From Gaoshiqia sp050178015 (lineage in GTDB: Bacteria; Bacteroidota; Bacteroidia; Bacteroidales; Prolixibacteraceae), in NCBI GenBank assembly GCA_050178015.1, contig JBFXGM010000002.1, positions 124,001 to 188,000 of the forward strand: a stretch of DNA of 64,000 nucleotides, given 5' to 3'. The first letter of the stretch is position 1. Each line of letters begins with the position of its first letter. A model generated the notes under the pieces. It worked only from the letters and a program-made list of their open reading frames with translations, had not been told where the DNA came from and made no database searches. The translations under genes were made by a program, and so were the position numbers. Shown piece after piece: positions 15,878-24,551 of this stretch.

Positions 15878-18865
15878 ATGACAATTGGCAACAAAAATAC
15901 GCGACTTAGTAAGGTAGCACGAGACTTTAACGTTGGACTTTCAACCATTGTAGAATTCTTACACAAAAAAGGGTTCGATGTTGACACTGATCCAAACACA
16001 AAGATTTCGGAGGATGCCTATCACTTGCTCGAAAAAGAGTATAAAAGTGATATCAGCCTCAAAAAAGAATCAGAAAAGATCAACCTGAAAAGCCAGCGTA
16101 CAAAAAAAGAAACAATCACTCTGGACGACCTGCACGAGGAACCGGACACTTCGGATGAAGAAGAGGATGATTACCCGGCGGACGAAATCCGTATTACCGA
16201 TTTGAGCAGCTCAAAAAGCGAAATCATTTCGTCAAAGCACCCAAAACCTCACGCCCCGTCTGAACAAGTTGAAAAAACACATGCTCCACAGATTGAAAAA
16301 CCAAAAATATTGGGGAAAATCGATCTGGACAACCTGCATAAAAAGAAAGAAGAAGCTCCGAAAGCAGCCGAAAAACCTGTAGAAGAAGCTCCGAAAGAAA
16401 AAGTTCAGGTGATCAAAAAGCAGGCGGAAGTTCCTAAACCGGAACCACAAGCTCCTAAAGCGGAAGAAAAGAAACCAACCGTAGCAGAACCAACCCAAGA
16501 AAGCGTGGCCACAAAACCGGCAGAACCGGAACAAATGCCAACCAATATTCCTAAAGTTGAAGAAGTTAAGGTAGTTGGGAAAATCGACCTGTCCACCCTG
16601 AACCAAAAAACACGCCCGGCGAAAAAAACCAAAAAGCAAAAAGAGGACGAGCGCCGCGAACGTGACAAACAAAAAAGACAAACACCTCAGGAGCAGCAAG
16701 CTGCACCTGAGAGCCAGGAAATAAAAACCCGGGTAAATAAATTGTCCGGGCCAACGGTGGTTGGAAAGATCGACCTGCCCGAAAGAAAACCGGTGGCCTC
16801 ATCCAGCGACGACTCGGCACAAAACCAGAAGAAGAAACGCCGCCGGATCCAAAAAGACGGCAGTGGCCGGATCAACGTGACCAAACAGCAGCCCGGTGGC
16901 CCGCAACAAAAGCAGGCACCACAAGCTGGAAAAGGCAAAAAGCGGGTAATCAAGAAGGAAGTCAGCGAAGAGGATGTACAAAAACAGATCAAAGATACGC
17001 TGGCCCGGTTAACCTCCACCAAAGGAAAATCTAAAGGATCGAAATACCGTCGTGATAAACGACATGCCGCCAGCGAGCGCGCGGCCGCTGAACACGAAAA
17101 ACAATCAACGGAAAAGAATATCCTCAAGGTTACCGAATTTGTATCGGTTTCTGAATTGGCAACCATGATGGATGTTGGTGTTAACCAAGTTATTGCCTCC
17201 TGCATGAGCCTTGGGCTGTTCGTGTCGATCAACCAACGGCTCGATGCCGAAACCATGTCCGTTGTAGCCGATGAATTTGGCTACAAGGTAGAATTTGTAA
17301 GTGCTGACATTCTGGAAGCCATCGAAGAGCATGAAGACCTGCCTGATAAAGTACATCCGCGCGCACCTATCGTTACCGTAATGGGGCACGTTGACCACGG
17401 TAAAACTTCGCTGCTCGACTACGTCCGCAGCACAAACGTAATTGCCGGTGAAGCCGGGGGAATCACCCAGCACATTGGCGCTTACCACGTAACGCTCGAA
17501 GATGGCCGTCATATCACCTTCCTGGATACTCCGGGACACGAAGCATTTACCGCCATGCGCGCCAGGGGTGCTCAGGTAACCGACATCGCCATCATCATTG
17601 TTGCTGCCGACGACGATATCATGCCGCAAACCAAAGAGGCCATCAACCATGCCCAGGCTGCTGGTGTGCCGATCGTGTTTGCTATCAATAAAATTGACAA
17701 ACCCGGCGCCAATCCGGAGAAAATTAAAGAAGGACTGGCCAACCTCAACTTCCTGGTTGAAGAATGGGGCGGTAAATATCAGAGCCAGGACATTTCAGCC
17801 AAAAACGGCACCAACGTAGCCGAATTGCTCGAAAAAGTATTGCTCGAAGCCGAAATGCTGGAGCTGCAAGCCAATAAAGACAGACGCGCTACCGGAACCA
17901 TTGTTGAATCGTCGCTCGACCGCGGTCGCGGTTATGTTGCCACCATGCTGGTTCAAAACGGAACCTTGCACCAAGGCGACATTGTGCTGGCCGGGCAGTA
18001 TTACGGACACGTAAAAGCCATGTTCAACGAACGGAACCAACGGATCCAGGAAGCCGGGCCATCTGAACCGGTTATCATCCTCGGATTGGACGGTGCACCA
18101 CAGGCCGGTGACAAATTCAACGTGCTTGAAAACGAACGCGAAGCCCGTGTGATTGCCAACAAACGCGAACAATTATCACGCGAACAAGGGCTCCGTACCC
18201 AGAAACATATTACGCTGGATGAAATCGGTCGCCGAATTGCCATCGGTAACTTCCAGGAGCTGAACCTGATTGTCAAAGGTGACGTCGACGGTTCCATCGA
18301 AGCCTTGTCAGATTCATTGATCAAGCTATCGACCGAAGAAATTCAGGTGAACGTAATCCACAAAGCAGTTGGCGCCATCTCCGAATCGGACATCATGCTG
18401 GCAACTGCCTCCGATGCCATCGTGATTGGTTTCCAGGTGCGTCCTTCGCTGCAAGCACGCCGTTTGGCTGAAAAAGAAGAAGTTGATATCCGCCTGTACT
18501 CCATCATCTATGATGCCATCAACGAAATCAAATCGGCGATGGAAGGGATGCTTTCTCCGGAAATCAAGGAAGAAATCACGGGTACAGCCGAAGTACTCAC
18601 CGCTTTCAAAATTACCAAAGTGGGTACCGTGGCCGGTTGTATTGTCCGCGACGGAAAGATTTTCCGCTCGTACAAAGCGCGGATCATTCGCGATGGAATC
18701 GTTATCTACACCGGAGTACTCGGATCGCTGAAACGCTTTAAGGACGACGTGAAAGAAGTCGCCAAGGGGTATGAATGCGGGTTGAACATCGATGGGTACA
18801 ACGATATCAAAGAGGGCGACATGATCGAATCGTTCCACGAGATTGAGGTAGCCAAAACGCTATAA
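15878..18865 (+). CDS. infB: Translation initiation factor IF-2
   Basis: GTPase that brings initiator fMet-tRNA to the 30S subunit and promotes subunit joining. The 995 aa comprise an IF2-N helical domain (LSKVARDFNVGLSTIVEFL), then a 350-residue Lys/Glu/Pro/Gln-rich linker. The GTPase domain has G1 GHVDHGKTSLLD (about residue 503), G3 DTPGHEAF and G4 NKID, followed by domains II-IV. The linker is studded with three copies of a (I/V)(L/V)GKIDL motif near residues 144, 231 and 293, reported as a finding. It is third in the operon, 108 bases after nusA, and ends at a strong terminator. Confidence 0.97.
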   Translation: MTIGNKNTRLSKVARDFNVGLSTIVEFLHKKGFDVDTDPNTKISEDAYHLLEKEYKSDISLKKESEKINLKSQRTKKETITLDDLHEEPDTSDEEEDDYPADEIRITDLSSSKSEIISSKHPKPHAPSEQVEKTHAPQIEKPKILGKIDLDNLHKKKEEAPKAAEKPVEEAPKEKVQVIKKQAEVPKPEPQAPKAEEKKPTVAEPTQESVATKPAEPEQMPTNIPKVEEVKVVGKIDLSTLNQKTRPAKKTKKQKEDERRERDKQKRQTPQEQQAAPESQEIKTRVNKLSGPTVVGKIDLPERKPVASSSDDSAQNQKKKRRRIQKDGSGRINVTKQQPGGPQQKQAPQAGKGKKRVIKKEVSEEDVQKQIKDTLARLTSTKGKSKGSKYRRDKRHAASERAAAEHEKQSTEKNILKVTEFVSVSELATMMDVGVNQVIASCMSLGLFVSINQRLDAETMSVVADEFGYKVEFVSADILEAIEEHEDLPDKVHPRAPIVTVMGHVDHGKTSLLDYVRSTNVIAGEAGGITQHIGAYHVTLEDGRHITFLDTPGHEAFTAMRARGAQVTDIAIIIVAADDDIMPQTKEAINHAQAAGVPIVFAINKIDKPGANPEKIKEGLANLNFLVEEWGGKYQSQDISAKNGTNVAELLEKVLLEAEMLELQANKDRRATGTIVESSLDRGRGYVATMLVQNGTLHQGDIVLAGQYYGHVKAMFNERNQRIQEAGPSEPVIILGLDGAPQAGDKFNVLENEREARVIANKREQLSREQGLRTQKHITLDEIGRRIAIGNFQELNLIVKGDVDGSIEALSDSLIKLSTEEIQVNVIHKAVGAISESDIMLATASDAIVIGFQVRPSLQARRLAEKEEVDIRLYSIIYDAINEIKSAMEGMLSPEIKEEITGTAEVLTAFKITKVGTVAGCIVRDGKIFRSYKARIIRDGIVIYTGVLGSLKRFKDDVKEVAKGYECGLNIDGYNDIKEGDMIESFHEIEVAKTL

Positions 18866-18888
18866 GAAATACCTTAAAACTGATATAG

Positions 18889-18920
18889 AAAAATCCGGCC
18901 ATTGAGCCGGATTTTTTATT
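18889..18920 (+). terminator. Terminator of rimP-nusA-infB
   Basis: AAAAATCCGGC (18889-18899) pairs with GCCGGATTTTT (18906-18916) around the loop CATTGA, with further Ts after it. A classic intrinsic terminator 24 bases past infB. Confidence 0.92.
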
Positions 18921-18959
18921 TTGAGCAGTAAATTTTCAGGGAAAACCACACAATGTATA

Positions 18960-18993
18960 GCAACAAAAATCCCCGAAGTATGCACTCCGGGGA
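18960..18993 (-). terminator. Terminator of gcvH
   Basis: TCCCCG (18970-18975) pairs with CGGGGA (18988-18993), with AGT/ACT continuing the stem past one mismatch. On the minus strand it is followed by ATTTTTG. Confidence 0.8.
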
Positions 18994-19021
18994 CATGTTA
19001 TCAAGCTAAAATTTCTTTCGG

Positions 19022-19402
19022 TTAAGCTTCGAGCATAGCCTTATAGGCAGCGGCGTCCATCAGGTCATTCAGTTGCGACGCATCATCCATTTTTATCTTA
19101 ATCATCCAGCCCTCGCCATAAGCATCTTTGTTGATCAGCTCCGGGCTGTCTTCCAACGCAGGGTTCAGTTCAAGCACCTCGCCACCAACCGGCATAAACA
19201 AGTCCGAAACGGTTTTAACAGCTTCAACAGTACCAAAAGTTTCACCCATTGCCAGAGTTTCCCCTACTGTTTCAATTTCAACAAAAACAATATCACCCAG
19301 TTCGCCCTGAGCGAAATCGGTAATGCCGACCACTGCGACATCACCTTCAACACGAACCCATTCGTGTTCTTTTGTGTACTTTAAGTTTTCAGGCAGATTC
19401 AT
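19022..19402 (-). CDS. gcvH: Glycine cleavage system H protein
   Basis: Lipoyl carrier that shuttles the aminomethyl group between the P, T and L proteins of the glycine cleavage system. The length of 126 aa is typical. The lipoylation site is K63 in FGTVEAVKTVSDLFMP. The C-terminal segment (DAYGEGWMIKIKMDDASQLNDLM) matches the family. It is a single-gene transcript with its own promoter and terminator. No gcvT or gcvP is nearby, so the partner genes must lie elsewhere. Confidence 0.96.
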   Translation of the reverse strand: MNLPENLKYTKEHEWVRVEGDVAVVGITDFAQGELGDIVFVEIETVGETLAMGETFGTVEAVKTVSDLFMPVGGEVLELNPALEDSPELINKDAYGEGWMIKIKMDDASQLNDLMDAAAYKAMLEA

Positions 19403-19428
19403 AATTGCAAGTTTCGTTGTATTTTTTT

Positions 19429-19456
19429 CAAATGTAACACATTTTTTCCAAACAAA
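19429..19456 (-). promoter_or_regulatory. Candidate promoter for gcvH
   Basis: TACATTTG on the minus strand (19436-19429) fits TAnnTTTG. TTTG (19456-19453) lies upstream with a 16-base spacer, slightly short. The gcvH start is 27 bases downstream of the -7 element. Confidence 0.45.
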
Positions 19457-19526
19457 AATTTAACGAACGGCAGGCAAAAGTTTTTTAACGGAAGTTTCTT
19501 ATTTTGCAGGCAAATTCAGGGGAATC

Positions 19527-19949
19527 ATGCTATCCATTCAAGTCAATTCGGTAGATGGGCTGAAGCAGGCAGCCAGGCAGCTTTTAGAAGTTTTCAAAGA
19601 AGACCGCATCTTTGCCTTTTACGGCAAAATGGGCGCTGGAAAAACGACTTTCATCAAGGCTTTGTGCCGTGCCATGGGGTCGGTTGACAACATCACCAGC
19701 CCGTCTTTTGCCCTGATAAACGAGTACGACACAGCAGGCGCTGACAAAATTTACCACTTCGACTTTTACCGCATCAAAGATGTAGGCGAAGCCCTCGACA
19801 TTGGGTTTGACGATTATATTTACAGCGGCCAGTATTGTTTTATGGAATGGCCCGAAAAAATTGAGCCCCTGCTACCCGAACACCTCGTAGAAGTGCATAT
19901 TGAAGAAATCTCGCCCGCGGCCCGACTGATAAAAGCTTTCCGGGTTTAG
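19527..19949 (+). CDS. tsaE: tRNA threonylcarbamoyladenosine biosynthesis ATPase TsaE
   Basis: Partner of TsaB and TsaD in making the t6A37 modification of ANN-decoding tRNAs. The 140-aa protein has Walker A GKMGAGKTT at residues 33-41, the switch segment ITSPSFALINEY with its conserved Thr/Ser, and the YHFDFYRIKD motif that contains the Walker-B-like acidic residues. CFMEWPEKIEPLLP near the C-terminus is also diagnostic. It is 55 bases ahead of alanine dehydrogenase on the same strand, a pairing common in Bacteroidota. Confidence 0.95.
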   Translation: MLSIQVNSVDGLKQAARQLLEVFKEDRIFAFYGKMGAGKTTFIKALCRAMGSVDNITSPSFALINEYDTAGADKIYHFDFYRIKDVGEALDIGFDDYIYSGQYCFMEWPEKIEPLLPEHLVEVHIEEISPAARLIKAFRV

Positions 19950-20004
19950 GACGTTTTGATTATTGCCACAGAAAGAGTAACTTGGACGATCAATCCATCG
20001 GTAA

Positions 20005-21213
20005 ATGACAGAAAAAGAACATGCCCCGGAACTGGCAACCTTGTTTGTCCCCAAAGAAGAAATGCTGGAAATCCGCCGAAAAGGAAAGAAAATCACCATC
20101 GGCATCCCGTCCGATTTTTCAAAGGTGGAATACCGGATCCCGCTGACCCCGGAGGCTGTTGAACTGCTCGTTTCGTACGGTCACGAAATCTACATAGAAA
20201 CCGATGCCGGAAAGGCTGCCAATTACACTGACGAAGAATACCGGAAAGCCGGCGCCGTGGTGGTCGATAAAAAAGCCGAAGTTTTTCAGTGCGACATTGT
20301 TTTACGTGTTTCCCCGTTTGACCAGGATGAAATTGAACTGCTCCGGGGCAACCAAACCCTGATTTCGAACTTGCAGCTACACACCCATTGCAGCGAATCG
20401 ATTCACAACATGATGCGGAAAAAGGTAACTTCGATTGCCTACGAGTACATGGAAAATGAAGAAAACTGCTTACCGGTTGTGCGGTTGATGAGCCAAATTT
20501 CAGGTGCAACAGCCATCACCATTGCCAGCGAATACCTGAGCAATTCCCGCAACGGGAAAGGGGTCCTGCTGGGCGGGGTCACCGGAATTTCACCCACCGA
20601 GCTGGTAATCCTGGGGGCCACCACCGCTGCCGAATTCGCGGCCCGTGCGGCACTGGGACTGGGGGCCACCGTGAAGGTTTTTGACAACAACATATTCGAA
20701 CTGCGTCAGCTGGAAGAACGGCTTGGACAGCGCATTTTCACGTCGGTGCTGTACCCAACTGTTTTAAAAAAAGCATTAAAATCGGCCGATGTGGTTATGG
20801 GGGCTATGTCGTTCAACTCAAGCCCCAAATTCCGGGTTTCGGAAGAAATGGTACAACGGATGAAAAAGGGATCCGTGATTATCGACCTGAACATCAGCCA
20901 GGGAGGTTGTTTCGAAACCAGTCAATGTACCGATCTGAACAATCCAACCTTCGTGAAACACGGCATTGTTCACTATTGTGTACCCAACATGTCGTCGCTT
21001 GTTGCGCGAACAGCATCCATTGCGCTCAGCAATGTACTGACACCGGTCATTATCTCCATCGGCGAAATTGGCGGCATTCAGAACTACATCAAAAATTCGA
21101 AAGGATTCCGCAGGGGCATTTACATTTATAACGGGATTTTGACTAACCACGATCTGGGCGAAAAACTCAATCTGCAAGCCAAAGATATCGATTTGTTGCT
21201 GGCTGTATTTTAG
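20005..21213 (+). CDS. ald: Alanine dehydrogenase
   Basis: NAD-dependent interconversion of L-alanine and pyruvate plus ammonia. The 402-aa protein of the AlaDH/PNT family has an N-terminal catalytic domain with substrate-binding RIPLTPEAVELL and a Rossmann domain at about 185-310. The nucleotide-binding loop reads LGATTAAEFAARAALGLGA, where the second Gly of the usual GxGxxG is Thr. IGEIGGIQNYI lies near the C-terminus. The first 30 residues are an extension before KKITIGIPSDFSK. It is probably co-transcribed with tsaE. Its last four bases overlap the 3' end of the convergent pullulanase gene. Confidence 0.88.
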   Translation: MTEKEHAPELATLFVPKEEMLEIRRKGKKITIGIPSDFSKVEYRIPLTPEAVELLVSYGHEIYIETDAGKAANYTDEEYRKAGAVVVDKKAEVFQCDIVLRVSPFDQDEIELLRGNQTLISNLQLHTHCSESIHNMMRKKVTSIAYEYMENEENCLPVVRLMSQISGATAITIASEYLSNSRNGKGVLLGGVTGISPTELVILGATTAAEFAARAALGLGATVKVFDNNIFELRQLEERLGQRIFTSVLYPTVLKKALKSADVVMGAMSFNSSPKFRVSEEMVQRMKKGSVIIDLNISQGGCFETSQCTDLNNPTFVKHGIVHYCVPNMSSLVARTASIALSNVLTPVIISIGEIGGIQNYIKNSKGFRRGIYIYNGILTNHDLGEKLNLQAKDIDLLLAVF

Positions 21214-23147
21214 TGCGCCAGGATCATCATGGAAACCGGAGGAACCATCACTGTATTAGTTTCCAGCCGGCGGATGCCCTGCATGTCAATCTGGTCTTCA
21301 ACGCAGAGTACCGTCCAGCGCCCATTCTGCGGCAGTTCAACTTCCACTTCGGTTTCCCTGGCATTAAAAATCAGTTGCATCCTCTGCCAATCGTAATCAT
21401 TAAACACACCTTCAAGACTATACGAAACAATGCCTATTTGATAAACGGGTGAAAATTTGAGATGCCTGTGAACATCTGAAGCTGATCTTAGCCTGAAGCA
21501 GGGAAAACTTTTCCGAAATTCAATCAGTTTTTTAACATAGGTAAAAACATCCTGATATTCCATCTTTCGCGACCAGTCTAATTGATTGATCTTATCCGGT
21601 GACTTGTATGAATTGTGATTTCCGAACTTGGTACGGCAAAATTCAACCCCTGCATGTAAAAAAGGAATTCCTTGAGAGGTGAGCACCAGCGCCACTGCCA
21701 GCTTGTGCATTCGTTTAATCCGTTCAGGCGATGCTTCCGGGCAACTATGGGCGAGCTTGTCAAACAAGGTGTAATTGTCGTGGCACGATACGTAATTGAC
21801 ACACTGCCATGGCTCCTGCGCCCAGGCATGCGAAGAGCTTTCAACATAACTGTAAACGATCTGCGGATGATAACAAGCAGCAGCGATGCCAAATTTGATG
21901 GCCTCTTCGTGCAGTGTTTTTCCATTCACAAAACCTTTTCCGTTACCGTCAAAGTTGTTCCCTTTCAGTGCATCCCGAAAGTCGTCGTTAAAGCAGGCCA
22001 CCCCGTCGAGTTGGGAAACATTCGCCTTCACAGCCCGATACTGCTCGGCCAAAGGGCTTTGATCAGCCGTCCATCCTTCGCCGTACAAAAGGATACCAGG
22101 CCGCAACACATTCAGAGCCGAGCGAATTTCATTCATCGTCTGCGTGTCGTGAATTCCCATCAGGTCGAAACGAAACCCATCGATATGAAATTCGGTTGCC
22201 CAATAACGAACAGAGTCAACTATGAACTTCCTAACCATCGCACGTTCGGAAGCAATTTCGTTTCCGCAACCACTCGCATTCGAGAATCCACCGCTCCGGT
22301 TCTGACGGTAATAATACCCCGGCACCGTTTGGTTGAACCACGAGCGGCGTGTGTAGCCGGTATGATTGTACACAACGTCCATCACCACGCCAATTCCGGC
22401 CTCGTGAAGAGACATCACCAACTGTTTAAATTCGGTAATACGCGAAGTGTTTTCCGGATTGGAAGCATAACTGCCCTCCGGCGTGTTGTAATTCAACGGA
22501 TCATAACCCCAGTTGTATTTCTCATCCGGACGAAGTTCATCCACCGAATAGAAATCGGCCACGGGGAGCAAGTGTACGTGGGTGATTCCCAACTCCTTCA
22601 GGTGACTGATACCTGTTGCTACCCCTTCGGAGCTACTCGTTTTCTTCTCCGTAAATGCCAGGTATTTCCCCTTGTTTGTCATTCCCGAATTGGAAGCTAT
22701 CGAAAAATCACGGACATGCAGTTCGTAAAGAATGGCATCCACCGGATTTTCCAAGGCAACAGGTTTGTCGTTCTCCCAGCCTACGGGATTTGTTTCTTCG
22801 GGTCGGAAAAAAAGGCCTCGCTTACCGTTACCGCCCACCGCACGGGCATCAACTCCCGGCGTTTCGTTCAGCCAATCACCATCATTCACCCGAAAGGTAT
22901 AGTACAGCCCTGCAAGATCGCCATCCAATTCAAGTTTCCAGCACCCCTGCTCCGCAGGGACGAGTTCATCAATCCGAATGGGGGTTCCGCCATGGCTCTG
23001 CCTGTAAACCAAAAACTGAACCGCCTGGGCCGTGGGTGCCCAGATTTTGATACTGGCTCCTTTTTCGGTAAGGAAAACGCCAAGATCATCGCCGCCATAA
23101 AACGGAAAAGTTGAAAAGTCGATATGATTAAATTTCCAGTTGCGCAT
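21210..23147 (-). CDS. pulA: Type I pullulanase (GH13)
   Basis: Debranching glycosidase cutting alpha-1,6 links of pullulan, glycogen or starch oligomers. The 645-aa protein has an N-terminal CBM48-like beta-sandwich (LGVFLTEKGASIKIWAPTA) and the pullulanase hallmark YNWGYDPLNYNTPEGSY. GH13 conserved regions are DVVYNHTG, GFRFDLMGIHD with the nucleophile Asp near 327, LYGEGWTAD with the acid Glu near 356, and SCHDNYTLFDKL. No signal peptide is visible, so it is probably cytoplasmic and acts on glycogen or imported dextrins. Its ATG overlaps the stop of the upstream membrane-protein gene (TAATG), suggesting translational coupling. Confidence 0.94.
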   Translation of the reverse strand: MRNWKFNHIDFSTFPFYGGDDLGVFLTEKGASIKIWAPTAQAVQFLVYRQSHGGTPIRIDELVPAEQGCWKLELDGDLAGLYYTFRVNDGDWLNETPGVDARAVGGNGKRGLFFRPEETNPVGWENDKPVALENPVDAILYELHVRDFSIASNSGMTNKGKYLAFTEKKTSSSEGVATGISHLKELGITHVHLLPVADFYSVDELRPDEKYNWGYDPLNYNTPEGSYASNPENTSRITEFKQLVMSLHEAGIGVVMDVVYNHTGYTRRSWFNQTVPGYYYRQNRSGGFSNASGCGNEIASERAMVRKFIVDSVRYWATEFHIDGFRFDLMGIHDTQTMNEIRSALNVLRPGILLYGEGWTADQSPLAEQYRAVKANVSQLDGVACFNDDFRDALKGNNFDGNGKGFVNGKTLHEEAIKFGIAAACYHPQIVYSYVESSSHAWAQEPWQCVNYVSCHDNYTLFDKLAHSCPEASPERIKRMHKLAVALVLTSQGIPFLHAGVEFCRTKFGNHNSYKSPDKINQLDWSRKMEYQDVFTYVKKLIEFRKSFPCFRLRSASDVHRHLKFSPVYQIGIVSYSLEGVFNDYDWQRMQLIFNARETEVEVELPQNGRWTVLCVEDQIDMQGIRRLETNTVMVPPVSMMILAH

Positions 23148-23692
23148 TATGAAAATAAACTTTTACGAAGCGTGATAAACCTGGACGTATATTTTCGTCC
23201 GCGGGTATCCTGCACAATTACTTTTGCCCAATAATAGGTAGCCAGACTGCGATCGTGTTCATGGAAAACACCCAGGTTGATGCGAAGTTCATGGGTTTTA
23301 CCGGCCTCCAGGTAAAGCGGGTAAATTACGTACCGGTCCATCCCTTTCAGCTTAAACTTACGGACCGACCATAGCTTACGGAACATCAGAACCGGTGCTT
23401 GCACGTCCACGTCTTTCCGCTTATTGTTTTTTACCCGCAACGTCAACGTTCGCGGTCTGTATTTCCGGTCCTTCAGCAACTCAACCTTTAGCCTGCCGAA
23501 GGAAAAAAGGGAACGATTTTTCGTGGTAGCCGCTTTTTTATTCCGTAGTTTGCTCAGCAGAAAAAATACCAAGGGCAAAGCCAGTATGATTAAAATAATC
23601 AACAGAAGCTTGCCGGGTTCGGCGCCAACTTCGGTTTGAGAATACGAGAGCACCGGGGAAAAAAACAGGACCAATAAAAAAAGGTTCTTCAT
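23147..23692 (-). CDS. Conserved small membrane protein of unknown function, upstream of pulA
   Basis: 181 aa. A signal peptide (MKNLFLLVLFFSPVLSYSQ) is followed by a transmembrane helix at about 29-47 (LLLIILIILALPLVFFLLS) and a strongly basic soluble domain. That domain includes the strand-rich segments YRPRTLTLRVKNNKRKDVDVQAPVL and IYPLYLEAGKTHELRINLGVF. The topology suggests a membrane-anchored protein with a cytoplasmic C-terminal beta-sandwich. I do not recognise the family. Its stop overlaps the pulA ATG, so it is very likely made with pullulanase. Confidence 0.7.
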   Translation of the reverse strand: MKNLFLLVLFFSPVLSYSQTEVGAEPGKLLLIILIILALPLVFFLLSKLRNKKAATTKNRSLFSFGRLKVELLKDRKYRPRTLTLRVKNNKRKDVDVQAPVLMFRKLWSVRKFKLKGMDRYVIYPLYLEAGKTHELRINLGVFHEHDRSLATYYWAKVIVQDTRGRKYTSRFITLRKSLFS

Positions 23693-23718
23693 GTTAACAG
23701 CTTTTGCCTGTAAAAGTA

Positions 23719-23745
23719 AAAAAAGTACGGTGTCATGGCACCCGT
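23719..23745 (-). terminator. Candidate terminator after the LytTR regulator gene
   Basis: ACGGTG (23727-23732) pairs with CACCCGT (23739-23745) with one bulge. On the minus strand the stem is followed by TACTTTTTTTAC. It lies about 50 bases past the regulator stop. Confidence 0.45.
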
Positions 23746-23796
23746 GTTAACACTTTACCGAAAAGAAAATCACCGCATTCCAATCCATTAGACCGG

Positions 23797-24546
23797 TTAA
23801 AAATTGAGCGTGTCCTTCAGGTTTTTGTAGCCCGATTTGCTCACCTTCAGTTTCGTCTTGTCTTTCAGGATGACCAAGTAGGACTCTTTTTCGTATTGCT
23901 GGATTTCGGCAATGTGGGCTACATTTACGATGTAGGACCGGTGAATGCGAATGAAGTCATTCGGATCGAGGTTGGTTTCGAAGAACTTCATGGTCTTTTG
24001 CTTCATGTGCCGTCCATCTTCGGTGTAAAGCATCACATAATCGTCAAGTGACTCAATGTAACGAATTTGCCCCGTCAGAATGATGCTGATTTTGTGCCGG
24101 TCCTTCACCACCACGCGGTCCAAATACCGTCCGGTAGAAAATTCGCTGAGGCGTTCCAGTTTTTCGGCGTTGTTTTCCTGGCTGGCCACGCGGCTGGCAA
24201 CCTTGTCAATGGCTGTCAGCAACCGATCTTTGGAAAACGGTTTGAGCAAATAATCCACCGCGTTAAACTCGAACGCTTTCAGTGCAAACTGGTCGTATGC
24301 GGTGGTGAAGATAATTTCGGGCTTGTGGTCAAGCAATTGCAACATTTCGAACCCGGTGATCTTCGGCATCTGAATATCGAGAAAAACCAGGTCGGGCTTG
24401 AGTTCATTAATTTTTTGGACACCCTCGAACCCGTTCTCGCATTCGCCCAGCAAATTGATTTGTGGATGATCTTTCAGGTATGATTTCAGCAGGCCGCGTG
24501 CCAGCTCTTCGTCCTCAACAATTAAAACATTCAACTTTTCGCTCAT
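23797..24546 (-). CDS. LytTR-family response regulator
   Basis: DNA-binding regulator of 249 aa. The receiver domain occupies residues 1 to about 125, with the acidic pocket IVEDEE at the N-terminus, phospho-acceptor D57 in LVFLDIQMP, the conserved Thr in IIFTTAYDQ, and Lys in YLLKPFSKDRL. The C-terminal LytTR domain (about 145-249) shows IRYIESLDDYVMLYTEDGRH and the ending FIRIHRSYIVNVAHI. It is co-transcribed 5 bases after its sensor kinase. Targets are probably the upstream LiaI/LiaF-like genes or other envelope genes, which is inference from context. Confidence 0.93.
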   Translation of the reverse strand: MSEKLNVLIVEDEELARGLLKSYLKDHPQINLLGECENGFEGVQKINELKPDLVFLDIQMPKITGFEMLQLLDHKPEIIFTTAYDQFALKAFEFNAVDYLLKPFSKDRLLTAIDKVASRVASQENNAEKLERLSEFSTGRYLDRVVVKDRHKISIILTGQIRYIESLDDYVMLYTEDGRHMKQKTMKFFETNLDPNDFIRIHRSYIVNVAHIAEIQQYEKESYLVILKDKTKLKVSKSGYKNLKDTLNF

Positions 24547-24551
24547 GGTTT

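Noticed and set aside
21672..23114. A 480-codon open frame on the plus strand
   Set aside because: It lies entirely opposite pulA, whose glycosidase motifs prove the minus-strand reading. The antisense product has no recognisable features.
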